Assembly (NCBI GenBank): GCA_017428025.1
Contig: JAFRRO010000015.1
Span: 1 to 64,000, forward strand
Reading direction: 5' to 3'
From: Clostridia bacterium
Lineage (GTDB): Bacteria > Bacillota > Clostridia > Christensenellales > CAG-138
DNA length: 64,000 nucleotides
Position numbers and translations under genes: made by a program. Shown here in pieces: positions 7,169-15,553 of the stretch. Numbering within the stretch: position 1 is the first letter of the stretch; the number at the start of each line of letters is the position of its first letter. The notes beneath the pieces were generated by a model that had not been told where the DNA came from, did not search any database, and saw nothing but the letters and a program-made list of their open reading frames with translations.

Positions 7169-8764
7169 ATGTCGAATCAAGCGATCAAACGGCTGATCGG
7201 CGGTCTCGGCACCGCACTGGTCCTGGTCATCTGCGGGATCATCATCGGGGCGCACTTCATGATGGAGCGCAATCTGCAGCGCATCAGCATTCCGAACTAC
7301 GTGGACGTGAAAAGCGACGGACAGGGCGGCTACACGTTCTCGCTCGACGTCGACCGGATGATCTTTTCCGAGCATCTGATCGATCCGCCGGCATCGGAGC
7401 AGGCGAACTATCCGGAGATCGCGGCGCTGAAAACGCTCGGCGTGCGCGCTTCGGAGCACAACGGCGCGTATGCGCTCGAAACCATCAGCACCTCGACGGA
7501 CGCGCATTTCAACGAAACGCTGAAGAAGGGCGGCATCAAGCTGATCAACACGCAGTGGACGTGGACGAAGGAGCAGCTTGCGGCAAAGCTCAACGAAGCA
7601 CGTCCGGCGGTGAAGCAGTTCAAATACGCGGACTACATCCGCACCAAGCGTGAGGCGGACGGCGCCTTTACGGCGGCGCTGGACCTTGCGCGGCTGATGC
7701 GCGAAGCGGACGTTTCCGAAACGGCGGATCCCGCGACCGATCCGGGCGCGCGCGCCATGCGCAGCCTCGGTATTGCCTGCACCGCGCAGGACGGCGGGTA
7801 TCTGCTGCAGGCGACGAGCACGCTGTCCACGATCAACGAGGACCTCGCCGCGGCGGGCGTGCAGATCGTCGGCACGAGCTGGACGTGGACGGAGGCGGAG
7901 ATGGAGGCGCACCTCGGCACGGTGGAGACGCCGAAGCCGTACGAGACGGCGGCGCCCGAAACGCAGCCGCCGGAGGAGCCGGAGGAGACGCCGGAGGAGC
8001 CGGAGGACACGCCCGCGCCGACCGACGAGCCCGAGCAAAACACGCCCGAACCGACCAAAGAGGCGGAGCGCAGCGACGACGCGATCGACACGCTGTACGG
8101 GTTCGACCAGACCGATCTTCGAAAGGCGATCCGCGCGGCGAAGGAAGCGCGCTACGGCAGCAGCCTCGAAAGCAGCGAGGTCAAGTACAACTACTTCGCG
8201 GTCGGAAACGATGAGACCGAGTATGCGAACGTGTTCCGCATCGTCTATACGATCACGACGTCGAAGGGCACGGAATACCTGATTGCGGACGTCTATGACG
8301 TCGAGAGCGAGACCGGCTACAAGGCGGGCGACGTGCATCTGGAAGCCGTGACCGATCGCGGCAAGGCGAAGAGCACCGAGGACCTCAAGGCATACAAGAT
8401 CCACACGCTCGAAGGCGGCAGCATGGTCTTCGACGAGAACAAGAACAAGTCGCCGTTCGACAAGGACGGGCTTGTGATGGAGAAGAGCCTCAACGAAAAG
8501 CTTTCGTACGACGAGCTGTGGAACATTCCGCAGACGAAGGACAAGACGCTGCTGCAGCTGCTGGGCTATGCGCGAAACGAGATGTTTGCGCGCGGCGGAC
8601 ACAAGTTCAGCGACACGAGCAATTATTATAAGTTCTACAAGCAGTACAAGTGGTACAAGCCGACGGGCAAGGTCACCGCAGACGAGCTCGCCGCGATGTA
8701 TCCGAAGACGAAGGACAACATCACCACGATCAAATTCCTCGAAAAGCTGATCAAGGAAGGCTGA
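7169..8764 (+). CDS. Membrane-anchored protein with duplicated N-terminal module and C-terminal YARHG-like domain
   Basis: A 531-residue paralogue of the protein at 5208. It has an N-terminal transmembrane segment (about residues 9-30). Two tandem copies of a ~105-residue module follow: copy 1 about 39-148 (IPNYVDVKSDGQGGYTFSLDVDRMIF ... WTWTKEQLAAKL) and copy 2 about 153-258 (YADYIRTKREADGAFTAALDLARLM ... WTWTEAEMEAHL). Next come a Glu/Pro/Thr linker (about 262-305) and a C-terminal domain with GYARNEMFARGGHKFSD...YKQYKWYKP (YARHG-like). It follows the zinc-ribbon gene by 14 bp with GGAGGG upstream. The module duplication is clear by eye; the function is not known. Confidence 0.75.
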   Translation: MSNQAIKRLIGGLGTALVLVICGIIIGAHFMMERNLQRISIPNYVDVKSDGQGGYTFSLDVDRMIFSEHLIDPPASEQANYPEIAALKTLGVRASEHNGAYALETISTSTDAHFNETLKKGGIKLINTQWTWTKEQLAAKLNEARPAVKQFKYADYIRTKREADGAFTAALDLARLMREADVSETADPATDPGARAMRSLGIACTAQDGGYLLQATSTLSTINEDLAAAGVQIVGTSWTWTEAEMEAHLGTVETPKPYETAAPETQPPEEPEETPEEPEDTPAPTDEPEQNTPEPTKEAERSDDAIDTLYGFDQTDLRKAIRAAKEARYGSSLESSEVKYNYFAVGNDETEYANVFRIVYTITTSKGTEYLIADVYDVESETGYKAGDVHLEAVTDRGKAKSTEDLKAYKIHTLEGGSMVFDENKNKSPFDKDGLVMEKSLNEKLSYDELWNIPQTKDKTLLQLLGYARNEMFARGGHKFSDTSNYYKFYKQYKWYKPTGKVTADELAAMYPKTKDNITTIKFLEKLIKEG

Positions 8765-8788
8765 GACCGGGGCAGAGGGGGCAAACCA

Positions 8789-10003
8789 ATGGCATGGAAA
8801 ATCGCGGTCGTCGCAGTCGTCACCGTCGTGTGGCTCTACGAGCTGTTTGTGCACAGGCTTACGCAGCGCTCCAAGGACAATCCGATCCCGGCGTGCGTCA
8901 GCGACGTCTATGACGAAGAAACCTATCGCAAACGTCTTGCGTACAGCGCGGAAAAGAGCCGGCTCGGCATGCTGCAGGGGACGGCGTCGTTTGTCGTCGA
9001 ACTCTTGCTGCTGATTCTAAATCTCTATGCCGCGTTTGCGGGGCTGTTTTCGAAGAATACCTGGATGCAGCTGTTTGCGGTGGTCCTGCTTTCGACGCTG
9101 GCGTCGCTCGTGTCGATCCCGTTTCAGTATTACGACACCATGCGGATCGAGGGCCGCTACGGCTTCAACCGCACAACGCGCGGCACGTTCGCTGCCGACC
9201 GCATCAAGGAGCTCGTGCTGCAGTTTCTGCTGATGCTCGGGCTTTCGTCGATGCTGATGGGACTGCACCGCTCGTTCGGCGACTGGCTGATCCTCGTGTT
9301 TGCGGGATTTTCCACGCTGTTCATCCTGTTCATCGTGTTCCTGTTTCCGTTCTTTAGCCGGATCTTCAACAAGTTCAAGCCGCTTGAGGACGGCGAACTC
9401 AGAGAAAAACTCACCGCGCTGCTGGAGCGCAACGGCTATCGCGTCCGCGCGATCAACGTTATGGACGCCTCGCGCCGCTCGACCAAGGCGAACGCGTACT
9501 TTGCGGGCTTCGGACGGATGAAGACGATCGTGCTGTACGATACGCTCGTCGAGACCATGACGCCCGACGAGATCGTTGCGGTGTTTGCGCACGAACTGGG
9601 GCACGGTCTGCATAAGGACACGCTGAAGAATCAGCTGCTGACGTTTTTGCAGATGCTGATTCTCGGTACGCTCGCTTATTTCACGCTGCGTTCGCCCGCG
9701 CTGTTTGCCGCATTCGGCTTTTCGGAGATCAACTACGGTTTTGCAGTCGTTCTCATCATGAGCGCGGAATTTGCTTTGATCGCGCCGCTGTTCGGGCTTC
9801 TGACCAACTGGTTTTCGCGCCGGGCCGAATACCGCGCCGACGCGCACGCGGTCAGGGAAGGCTATGGCGAAGCGCTGATCTCGGCGCTGAAAAAGCTTGC
9901 GCGGCAGAACTTCGGCGACCTTGCGCCGTCGCCGGCGCTCGTTGCGCTCACCTATTCGCATCCGACGCTCGCGCAGCGCATCGAGTCGATCCGGAAGGGC
10001 TGA
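8789..10003 (+). CDS. M48-family integral membrane metalloprotease (Ste24-like)
   Basis: A 404-residue protein with an N-terminal multi-helix membrane region (segments near 3-22, 65-88, 92-112, 143-160 and 168-190). The zinc-binding HELGH motif is at residues 268-272 in FAHELGHGLHKDTLKN. A downstream AEYRADAHAV provides the third ligand Glu and the conserved Asp. This matches the Ste24/CAAX-prenyl-protease branch of M48, which in bacteria degrades or processes membrane proteins. It is the last gene of the operon with the YARHG-like proteins, so these may be clients or regulators; that link is inference. Confidence 0.88.
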   Translation: MAWKIAVVAVVTVVWLYELFVHRLTQRSKDNPIPACVSDVYDEETYRKRLAYSAEKSRLGMLQGTASFVVELLLLILNLYAAFAGLFSKNTWMQLFAVVLLSTLASLVSIPFQYYDTMRIEGRYGFNRTTRGTFAADRIKELVLQFLLMLGLSSMLMGLHRSFGDWLILVFAGFSTLFILFIVFLFPFFSRIFNKFKPLEDGELREKLTALLERNGYRVRAINVMDASRRSTKANAYFAGFGRMKTIVLYDTLVETMTPDEIVAVFAHELGHGLHKDTLKNQLLTFLQMLILGTLAYFTLRSPALFAAFGFSEINYGFAVVLIMSAEFALIAPLFGLLTNWFSRRAEYRADAHAVREGYGEALISALKKLARQNFGDLAPSPALVALTYSHPTLAQRIESIRKG

Positions 10004-10034
10004 AAACGGTCGGAAAACAGGTAAAAATCGGGGC

Positions 10035-10063
10035 TTTACAAACCAAAACATTTCGGGTATAAT
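10035..10063 (+). promoter_or_regulatory. Promoter of the ileS T-box transcript
   Basis: TTTACA (10035-10040), a 17-bp spacer and TATAAT (10058-10063), immediately upstream of the T-box leader. Confidence 0.8.
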
Positions 10064-10074
10064 GACTTGAAATC

Positions 10075-10306
10075 GTTGAACGGGAAGAGTAGCGCGGGCA
10101 AAGTCCGAAGCGAGCCGCGTCCGGTGCAAGGCGGCGGCGGAACCTGCGTGAAAATCACCCGCGAGTGGAACGGCGAAGGACAGGTCTGCGTAGCCGCTCC
10201 CGTCTCCCGCGTTAAGGGGATCGAGCGGACAGGGGAAACTCTGTCAACCGAGGTGGTACCGCGAACGAGCTTCGTCCTTGGAACGGACGGAGCAATTGTT
10301 TTTTTT
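10075..10306 (+). promoter_or_regulatory. T-box riboswitch (isoleucine) with terminator, ileS leader
   Basis: The leader carries the T-box core TGGTACCGCG (10254-10263), which pairs with the uncharged tRNA acceptor end. A terminator follows: CTTCGTCC (10270-10277) with GGACGGAG (10285-10292), then eight T's. The proposed specifier ATC (Ile) at 10154-10156 sits in gcGTGAAaATCaCC. The thrS leader has ACC at the equivalent place in gcGTGAAgACCgCC, which supports both assignments. Uncharged tRNA-Ile is expected to stabilise the antiterminator and switch on ileS. Confidence 0.9.
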
Positions 10307-10316
10307 GGAGGAAAAG

Positions 10317-13300
10317 ATGTACAGGAAAGTATCGACAGACATGGACTTTGTTTCCCGCGAGAAGGAAACGCTGGCATTTTGGAAGGAAAACCGCGTCTTT
10401 GAAAAGAGCGTCGAGTGGCGCAAGGGCTGCCCCGCGTTCACGTTCTTCGACGGACCGCCCACGGCGAACGGAAAGCCGCATATCGGGCACGTCCTGACCA
10501 GAAGCATCAAGGACCTGATCCCGCGCTACAAGACCATGAAGGGCTACGACGTGCTGCGCAAAGCGGGCTGGGATACGCACGGGCTTCCGGTCGAACTCGA
10601 AGTCGAAAAATCGCTCGGGCTCGACGGCAAGGAGCAGATCGAGGCGTACGGCGTCGAACCGTTCATCAAGGCGTGCAAGCAGTCCGTGTGGAAGTATGAA
10701 TCCCAGTGGCGCGAGATGAGCGACCGCGTCGGCTTCTGGTGCGACATGGACAACCCCTACGTCACCTACAAGGACGACTATATCGAGTCCGAGTGGTGGG
10801 CGTTGAAGACGATCCACGAAAAGGGACTGCTCTATAAGGGGCACAAGATCGTCCCGTACTGCCCGCGCTGCGGCACGGCGCTTTCGAGCCACGAGGTCGC
10901 GCAGGGCTATCACGACGTCAAGGAAGTTTCGTGCATCGCGCGTTTCTATCTGAAGGACGGCAGCGGCACGGCGATCCTCGCGTGGACGACCACCCCGTGG
11001 ACCCTGCCTTCGAACGTCGCGCTGTGTGTCAATGCGCACGAGACGTACTGCAAGGTCGTTTCGGAGGGCAAAACCTATATCATGGCGGAAGCGCTCGTTC
11101 CGTCGGTGCTCGGCGAGGGCGCAAAGATCGTCGAAACCTTCTCCGGCGAGAGTCTGATCGGCACCGAGTACGAACCGCTGTTCGACCTTCCGGTGAACTT
11201 CCGCGGCAAGAAGCCGTACCGCATCGTGGCGGACGATTACGTTACGCTGACCGACGGCACCGGCGTCGTCCACATCGCGCCGGCGTTCGGCGAGGACGAC
11301 AACCGCGTCGGCAAGGTCTGGGATCTGCCGTTCCTGCAGCTCGTCAACACTTCCGGTCATATGTGCGGCGGCACGCCGTGGGACGGGCTGTTCGTCAAGG
11401 AAGCGGACAAGCCGATCCTCGAAGCTTTGAAGGAGAGCGGCAAGCTGTTCAAAGCGCTCCCGTTCGAGCACAGCTATCCGTTCTGCTGGCGCTGCGACAC
11501 GCCGTTGATCTACTACGCCCGCGAAAGCTGGTTCATCAAGATGACCGCGGTCAAGGACAAGCTGATCTCCTTCAACAAGGCGGTCAACTGGATCCCCGAG
11601 ACGATCGGCGAGGGCCGCATGGGCAACTTCCTCGAGAACGTCATCGACTGGGGCATCTCGCGCGAACGCTACTGGGGCACGCCGCTGCCGGTGTGGATGT
11701 GCGACTGCGGTCACGTCCACGTGATCGGAAGCCGCGCCGAGCTCAAAGCCATGAGCCGCAACTGCCCGGACGACATCGAGCTGCACAAGCCCTACATCGA
11801 CGCGGTCGAGGTCGTCTGCCCGAAGTGCGGAAAGATCATGAAGCGCGAACCGGTCGTCATCGACTGCTGGTTTGATTCCGGCTCCATGCCGTTTGCGCAG
11901 TGGCACTATCCCTTCGAAAACAAAGAGGAGTTCGAGCGCCGCTATCCCGCCGACTTCATTTCCGAGGCGGTCGATCAGACGCGCGGCTGGTTCTATACGC
12001 TGATGGCGGTGGCGACCTGCCTCTTTGACCGGACGCCGTTCGAAAACTGTGTGGTGCTCGGGCTCGTTTGCGACAAGGACGGCAAGAAGATGTCCAAGCA
12101 CATCGGCAACGTCATCGCGCCTGCGGACGTGCTCGAAAAACAGGGCGCCGACGCGGTCCGCTGGTACTTCTACACGGCGAGCGCGCCGTGGCTGCCGTCG
12201 CGCTTCTCGGGCGAGGCGGTCAGCGAATATCAGCGCAAGTTCATGGCGACGCTCTGGAACACCTACGCGTTCTATGTGCTCTACGCCGACATCGACGGCT
12301 TCAACCCGACCGAGCACACGCTCAAGAAGGAGAACCTCTCGCTGATGGATCGCTGGATCCTTTCGCGGCTGCAGACGCTGACCGCGCGCGTGGACGGCAA
12401 TCTCGAAGCGCTGCACATCACTGAGGCGGGCAGAGAGCTGATTGACTTTGCGGATGAACTTTCGAACTGGTACGTGCGCCGCTGCCGCGACCGCTACTGG
12501 GGACCGGAGATGACCGACGACAAGGAAGCGGCGTATATGACGCTGTACACCGTATTGAAGACGGTCGCGCTGCTGACCGCGCCGTTTTTGCCGTTCATGA
12601 CCGAGGCGATCTACCAGAACATCGTCCGCAGCGTCGATCCGGACGCGCCGATCTCCGTGCATCTCAACGACTATCCGACCGTCGACGCATCGTTCACCGA
12701 CGAGGCGCTGGAGGACGAGATGAAGAAGGTCCTCAACATCGTCACCGTCGGCAGAAGCGCGAGAAACACCGCGGCGCAGAAGACGCGTCAGCCGCTGCAG
12801 AAGATGTACGTGCAGGGCGAAGCGCTTTCGGAACGCGCGGCAAAGATCGTGCGCGAAGAGCTCAACGTCAAGGAGATCGCGTTCATCGCGAACGCCGACG
12901 ACCTGATGAGCTATAAGGTCAAGCCGCAGCTCCGCACGCTGGGACCGCGCTACGGAAAACTGCTCGGAAAGATCAGTGCGCACCTTGCCGCAAACGGCGA
13001 CGCGATCGTGCGCACGCACCACGCGGGCAAGGACTATACCTTCGAGGTCGACGGCACCGAGGTCGTGCTTTCGCCGGACGACGTGCTCGTTTCGACACAG
13101 CAGAAGGAAGGGCTCGTCTCCGAACAGGGCGGCGGCGTGACGGTCGTGCTCGACACGAACCTGACGCCGGAGCTCATCGAGGAGGGCGTTGTGCGCGAGC
13201 TCGTCTCGAAGATTCAGACGATGCGCAAGGAAGCCGGGTTCGAGGTCGCGGACCACATTCGCATCGGCTATGCGAATGGCGCCAAGACGGCGGCGATCCT

Positions 13301-13427
13301 CACGAAGTACGCGGACGGCATTCTGGCGGACACGCTTGCCGAGCGCGCCGAGGAGGGCGTCTTCGGCTACACCAAGGAATGGGACCTGAACGGCGACAGA
13401 ATCACCCTGTCGGTCGAACGGGTTTGA
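10317..13427 (+). CDS. ileS: Isoleucyl-tRNA synthetase, long (eukaryote-like, type 2) form
   Basis: A 1036-residue class I synthetase that charges tRNA-Ile. HIGH is at residues 55-58 (GKPHIGHVLTRSIKD), the editing (CP1) domain follows, and KMSKH is at 591-595 (in place of KMSKS). WDTHGLPVE and the DQTRGWFYTL motif are as expected. Overall length and the HIGH context match the type 2 IleRS common in Clostridia, archaea and eukaryotes rather than the E. coli type; type 2 enzymes are generally less sensitive to mupirocin (family knowledge). I chose ATG 10317 because GGAGG lies 5 bp upstream. An in-frame ATG further up overlaps the leader terminator and is not credible. Confidence 0.97.
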   Translation: MYRKVSTDMDFVSREKETLAFWKENRVFEKSVEWRKGCPAFTFFDGPPTANGKPHIGHVLTRSIKDLIPRYKTMKGYDVLRKAGWDTHGLPVELEVEKSLGLDGKEQIEAYGVEPFIKACKQSVWKYESQWREMSDRVGFWCDMDNPYVTYKDDYIESEWWALKTIHEKGLLYKGHKIVPYCPRCGTALSSHEVAQGYHDVKEVSCIARFYLKDGSGTAILAWTTTPWTLPSNVALCVNAHETYCKVVSEGKTYIMAEALVPSVLGEGAKIVETFSGESLIGTEYEPLFDLPVNFRGKKPYRIVADDYVTLTDGTGVVHIAPAFGEDDNRVGKVWDLPFLQLVNTSGHMCGGTPWDGLFVKEADKPILEALKESGKLFKALPFEHSYPFCWRCDTPLIYYARESWFIKMTAVKDKLISFNKAVNWIPETIGEGRMGNFLENVIDWGISRERYWGTPLPVWMCDCGHVHVIGSRAELKAMSRNCPDDIELHKPYIDAVEVVCPKCGKIMKREPVVIDCWFDSGSMPFAQWHYPFENKEEFERRYPADFISEAVDQTRGWFYTLMAVATCLFDRTPFENCVVLGLVCDKDGKKMSKHIGNVIAPADVLEKQGADAVRWYFYTASAPWLPSRFSGEAVSEYQRKFMATLWNTYAFYVLYADIDGFNPTEHTLKKENLSLMDRWILSRLQTLTARVDGNLEALHITEAGRELIDFADELSNWYVRRCRDRYWGPEMTDDKEAAYMTLYTVLKTVALLTAPFLPFMTEAIYQNIVRSVDPDAPISVHLNDYPTVDASFTDEALEDEMKKVLNIVTVGRSARNTAAQKTRQPLQKMYVQGEALSERAAKIVREELNVKEIAFIANADDLMSYKVKPQLRTLGPRYGKLLGKISAHLAANGDAIVRTHHAGKDYTFEVDGTEVVLSPDDVLVSTQQKEGLVSEQGGGVTVVLDTNLTPELIEEGVVRELVSKIQTMRKEAGFEVADHIRIGYANGAKTAAILTKYADGILADTLAERAEEGVFGYTKEWDLNGDRITLSVERV

Positions 13428-13436
13428 CACATTGCT

Positions 13437-13469
13437 TCCGCGATTCCCGCGGCGAACGGGAATCGCGGA
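13437..13469. terminator. Long perfect hairpin after ileS
   Basis: A 13-bp perfect stem, TCCGCGATTCCCG (13437-13449) with CGGGAATCGCGGA (13457-13469), 10 bp after the ileS stop. No T-run follows, so it may act as an mRNA 3' end stabiliser as well as, or instead of, a terminator. Confidence 0.55.
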
Positions 13470-13550
13470 GGATACGAAACAAAATGCGTCCTTTGAGGCG
13501 CGAACCATGACACACCGGATCAACGGACACCGAATAGGGGGGAGAAACAA

Positions 13551-14228
13551 ATGCGCGTGCTCATCGTGGAAGATGAACGGAACCTGGCGGAAACGCTGCA
13601 GCAGATGCTGAAAACCAACCGTTTCGACAGCGACATCTGTCTGGACGGGGAAAAAGGACTGAAGTACGCCAGAGAGGGAGCCTACGATCTCATCATTTTG
13701 GACATCATGCTGCCGAAGGTCAACGGCTTCACGATCGTGGAGCAGCTTCGGAACGAAAACAACGACACGCCGATCCTCGTGCTGACGGCGCGTTCGAGCG
13801 TGGAGGAATATGTGCACGGACTCGATCTCGGCGCGGACTACTATCTGACCAAGCCGTTCGAGATGCAGGAGCTGCTGGCGTGCGTGCGCGCGCTGACGCG
13901 CCGGCACGGCGAAGTCGTGATGGATACGCTTGCGTTCGGCGATCTCGTGCTCAACAAATCGACGTGCGAGCTTTCCTGCGGGGACCGCACGATCCGGCTC
14001 GGCAAGAAGGAGTTTTCGATCATGTACCTTTTTATGACGAACGGCAACGTCGTCGTGTCGAAGGAACAGATCCTGCACAACGCATGGGGCATCGAGTCCG
14101 AGGCGGAGGACAACAACGTCGAGGTTTACATCTCGTTTCTGCGCAAGAAGCTCCGCTTTCTGCATACGAACACGCAGATCGAGACGCTGCGCAAATTCGG
14201 CTATAAGCTGCAGGAACAGAAGGCATGA
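13551..14228 (+). CDS. OmpR/PhoB-family response regulator
   Basis: A 225-residue two-domain protein. The receiver domain is about residues 1-115, with the acidic pocket VEDE (7-10), phospho-acceptor Asp51 in LIILDIMLP and Lys101 in LTKPF. The winged-helix DNA-binding domain is about 127-222 (LGKKEFSIMYLFM ... VEVYISFLRKKL). It would be phosphorylated by the kinase encoded next to it. A GGGGGGAG ribosome-binding site precedes the ATG. The start of the kinase gene overlaps its stop (ATGA). No target gene is evident nearby. Confidence 0.93.
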   Translation: MRVLIVEDERNLAETLQQMLKTNRFDSDICLDGEKGLKYAREGAYDLIILDIMLPKVNGFTIVEQLRNENNDTPILVLTARSSVEEYVHGLDLGADYYLTKPFEMQELLACVRALTRRHGEVVMDTLAFGDLVLNKSTCELSCGDRTIRLGKKEFSIMYLFMTNGNVVVSKEQILHNAWGIESEAEDNNVEVYISFLRKKLRFLHTNTQIETLRKFGYKLQEQKA

Positions 14229-15475
14229 TTCGCAAACTGCACCGTCGCTTTCTCTGGAACGCATACCTTTGGGCATGCGTTTTTCTGCTGATCGTGGTGC
14301 TGATTGTCGTCGGCGCGCTCGCCGCCTACATGGACCGGAGCGTTGCCTCCACGCTGAACGACATCCTGCGTCTGCCGGAGGACGGTGAGATCAACACGGT
14401 CCGCACACGTCTGCCCGCGTATCTGGTGGAGATCCGGCAGGTCGCGCCGGATCCGCGCGCGGAGGTGCTGCACGAGGGCGACACGGCGGCGTTTGTGCGC
14501 GGCGCGCGCTCGGACTGGAGCGAAGCGGAGATCGCCGAGATCATCGGAGAAATGCTCATCAGCACCAAGCGCATCGACCGGGTGCGCGACGAAACGCTGT
14601 GCTACACCGTGGACCGCAGCAACATCCCCATCCGCATCGCGGCGGTCGATTATGCGGGCTATCTTTCGCTGCTGACGCGCTCGTGCCTCGGCGCGCTGCT
14701 GCTTTGGCACGCGATTGCGGGGGCGCTGTTTCTGGTGCTGAAGACGCTGGAGATCCGTCAGCTGCGGCCTGCGGAACGCGCGTGGGCGAATCAGGAACGC
14801 TTCGTCGAGGACGCCTCGCACGAGATCAAGACGCCGCTTTCGGTCATCCTGTCGAACGCGGAGCTCGGCGCGGGCGAACAGGCGGAGGAGACCGAAAAGC
14901 GCTTTTCGATGATCCTCAACGAGGCGCAGCGCATGAAGCTTTTGATCACGCGGATGCTCGAATCCGCGCGCATCGAGAACAGCGCGGCGAAGCGCAGAAA
15001 AGCCGATGTCTTCGCATTGAGCGACGCCGTCACCGAATGTGCGCTGCTGTGCGAGGAACCGCTTTACGAGCGCGGCATCGTTCTGCACACCTGGATCGAG
15101 GACGATCTGTACGTGCGCGCGGACGAAGCGCTGTTCAAGCAGGTCATGCTGTCGCTTCTGGAGAACGCGGGCAAGTATACGCCCGTCGGACGCGATGTGT
15201 ACGTCCGCGTCAAAAAGAACTGGTCGCGCGCGGTCGTCTCGGTGCGCAACGAGGGCGTCGGGCTTGACACCGAAGAGCGCGAACTGATCTTCGAGCGGTT
15301 CTACCGCGCCGACAAGGCGCGCACACATTCGGAGGGCAGCTACGGGCTGGGACTTTCGATCGTCAAAAACCGCATCGAATCGATGGGCGGCACCATCCGC
15401 TGCACGAGCGACGGCAGCACCTACACGGCGTTCATCCTCACGATCCGCCTCGCCCGCAAAAAACAGCGCAAATAA
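14225..15475 (+). CDS. Sensor histidine kinase, partner of the upstream regulator
   Basis: A 416-residue membrane kinase. Transmembrane segments lie at about residues 12-36 and 145-172, with a ~110-residue extracytoplasmic sensor region between them. The dimerisation/phosphorylation motif DASHEIKTPLSV contains His199. The ATP-binding domain has the N-box (LLENAGKYT), G1 (VRNEGVG) and G2 (GSYGLGLSIVKN) motifs. It overlaps the response regulator gene by 4 bp and is translationally coupled to it. The sensed signal cannot be deduced. Confidence 0.92.
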   Translation: MIRKLHRRFLWNAYLWACVFLLIVVLIVVGALAAYMDRSVASTLNDILRLPEDGEINTVRTRLPAYLVEIRQVAPDPRAEVLHEGDTAAFVRGARSDWSEAEIAEIIGEMLISTKRIDRVRDETLCYTVDRSNIPIRIAAVDYAGYLSLLTRSCLGALLLWHAIAGALFLVLKTLEIRQLRPAERAWANQERFVEDASHEIKTPLSVILSNAELGAGEQAEETEKRFSMILNEAQRMKLLITRMLESARIENSAAKRRKADVFALSDAVTECALLCEEPLYERGIVLHTWIEDDLYVRADEALFKQVMLSLLENAGKYTPVGRDVYVRVKKNWSRAVVSVRNEGVGLDTEERELIFERFYRADKARTHSEGSYGLGLSIVKNRIESMGGTIRCTSDGSTYTAFILTIRLARKKQRK

Positions 15476-15489
15476 ACGGACAAAACAGA

Positions 15490-15515
15490 AGCGCAGCTTT
15501 TCGGCTGCGCTTTTT
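15490..15515 (+). terminator. Terminator of the two-component operon
   Basis: A GCGCAGC/GCTGCGC stem (15491-15497 with 15504-15510) followed by five T's. It lies between the kinase and the convergent LRR gene. Confidence 0.85.
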
Positions 15516-15553
15516 CAATCGACAGAGACTCTTCTTTGGGAGGGCTTTCCGTC

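Noticed and set aside
10212-14276. Very long open frame on the minus strand across ileS and the response regulator gene (over 1300 codons)
   Set aside because: It is the antisense of confirmed genes. GC-rich codon usage removes stops from the opposite strand, and the translation is Arg/His/Asp/Val-rich with no domain. Similar antisense frames across polC, rny, gdpP and pfkB were left out for the same reason.
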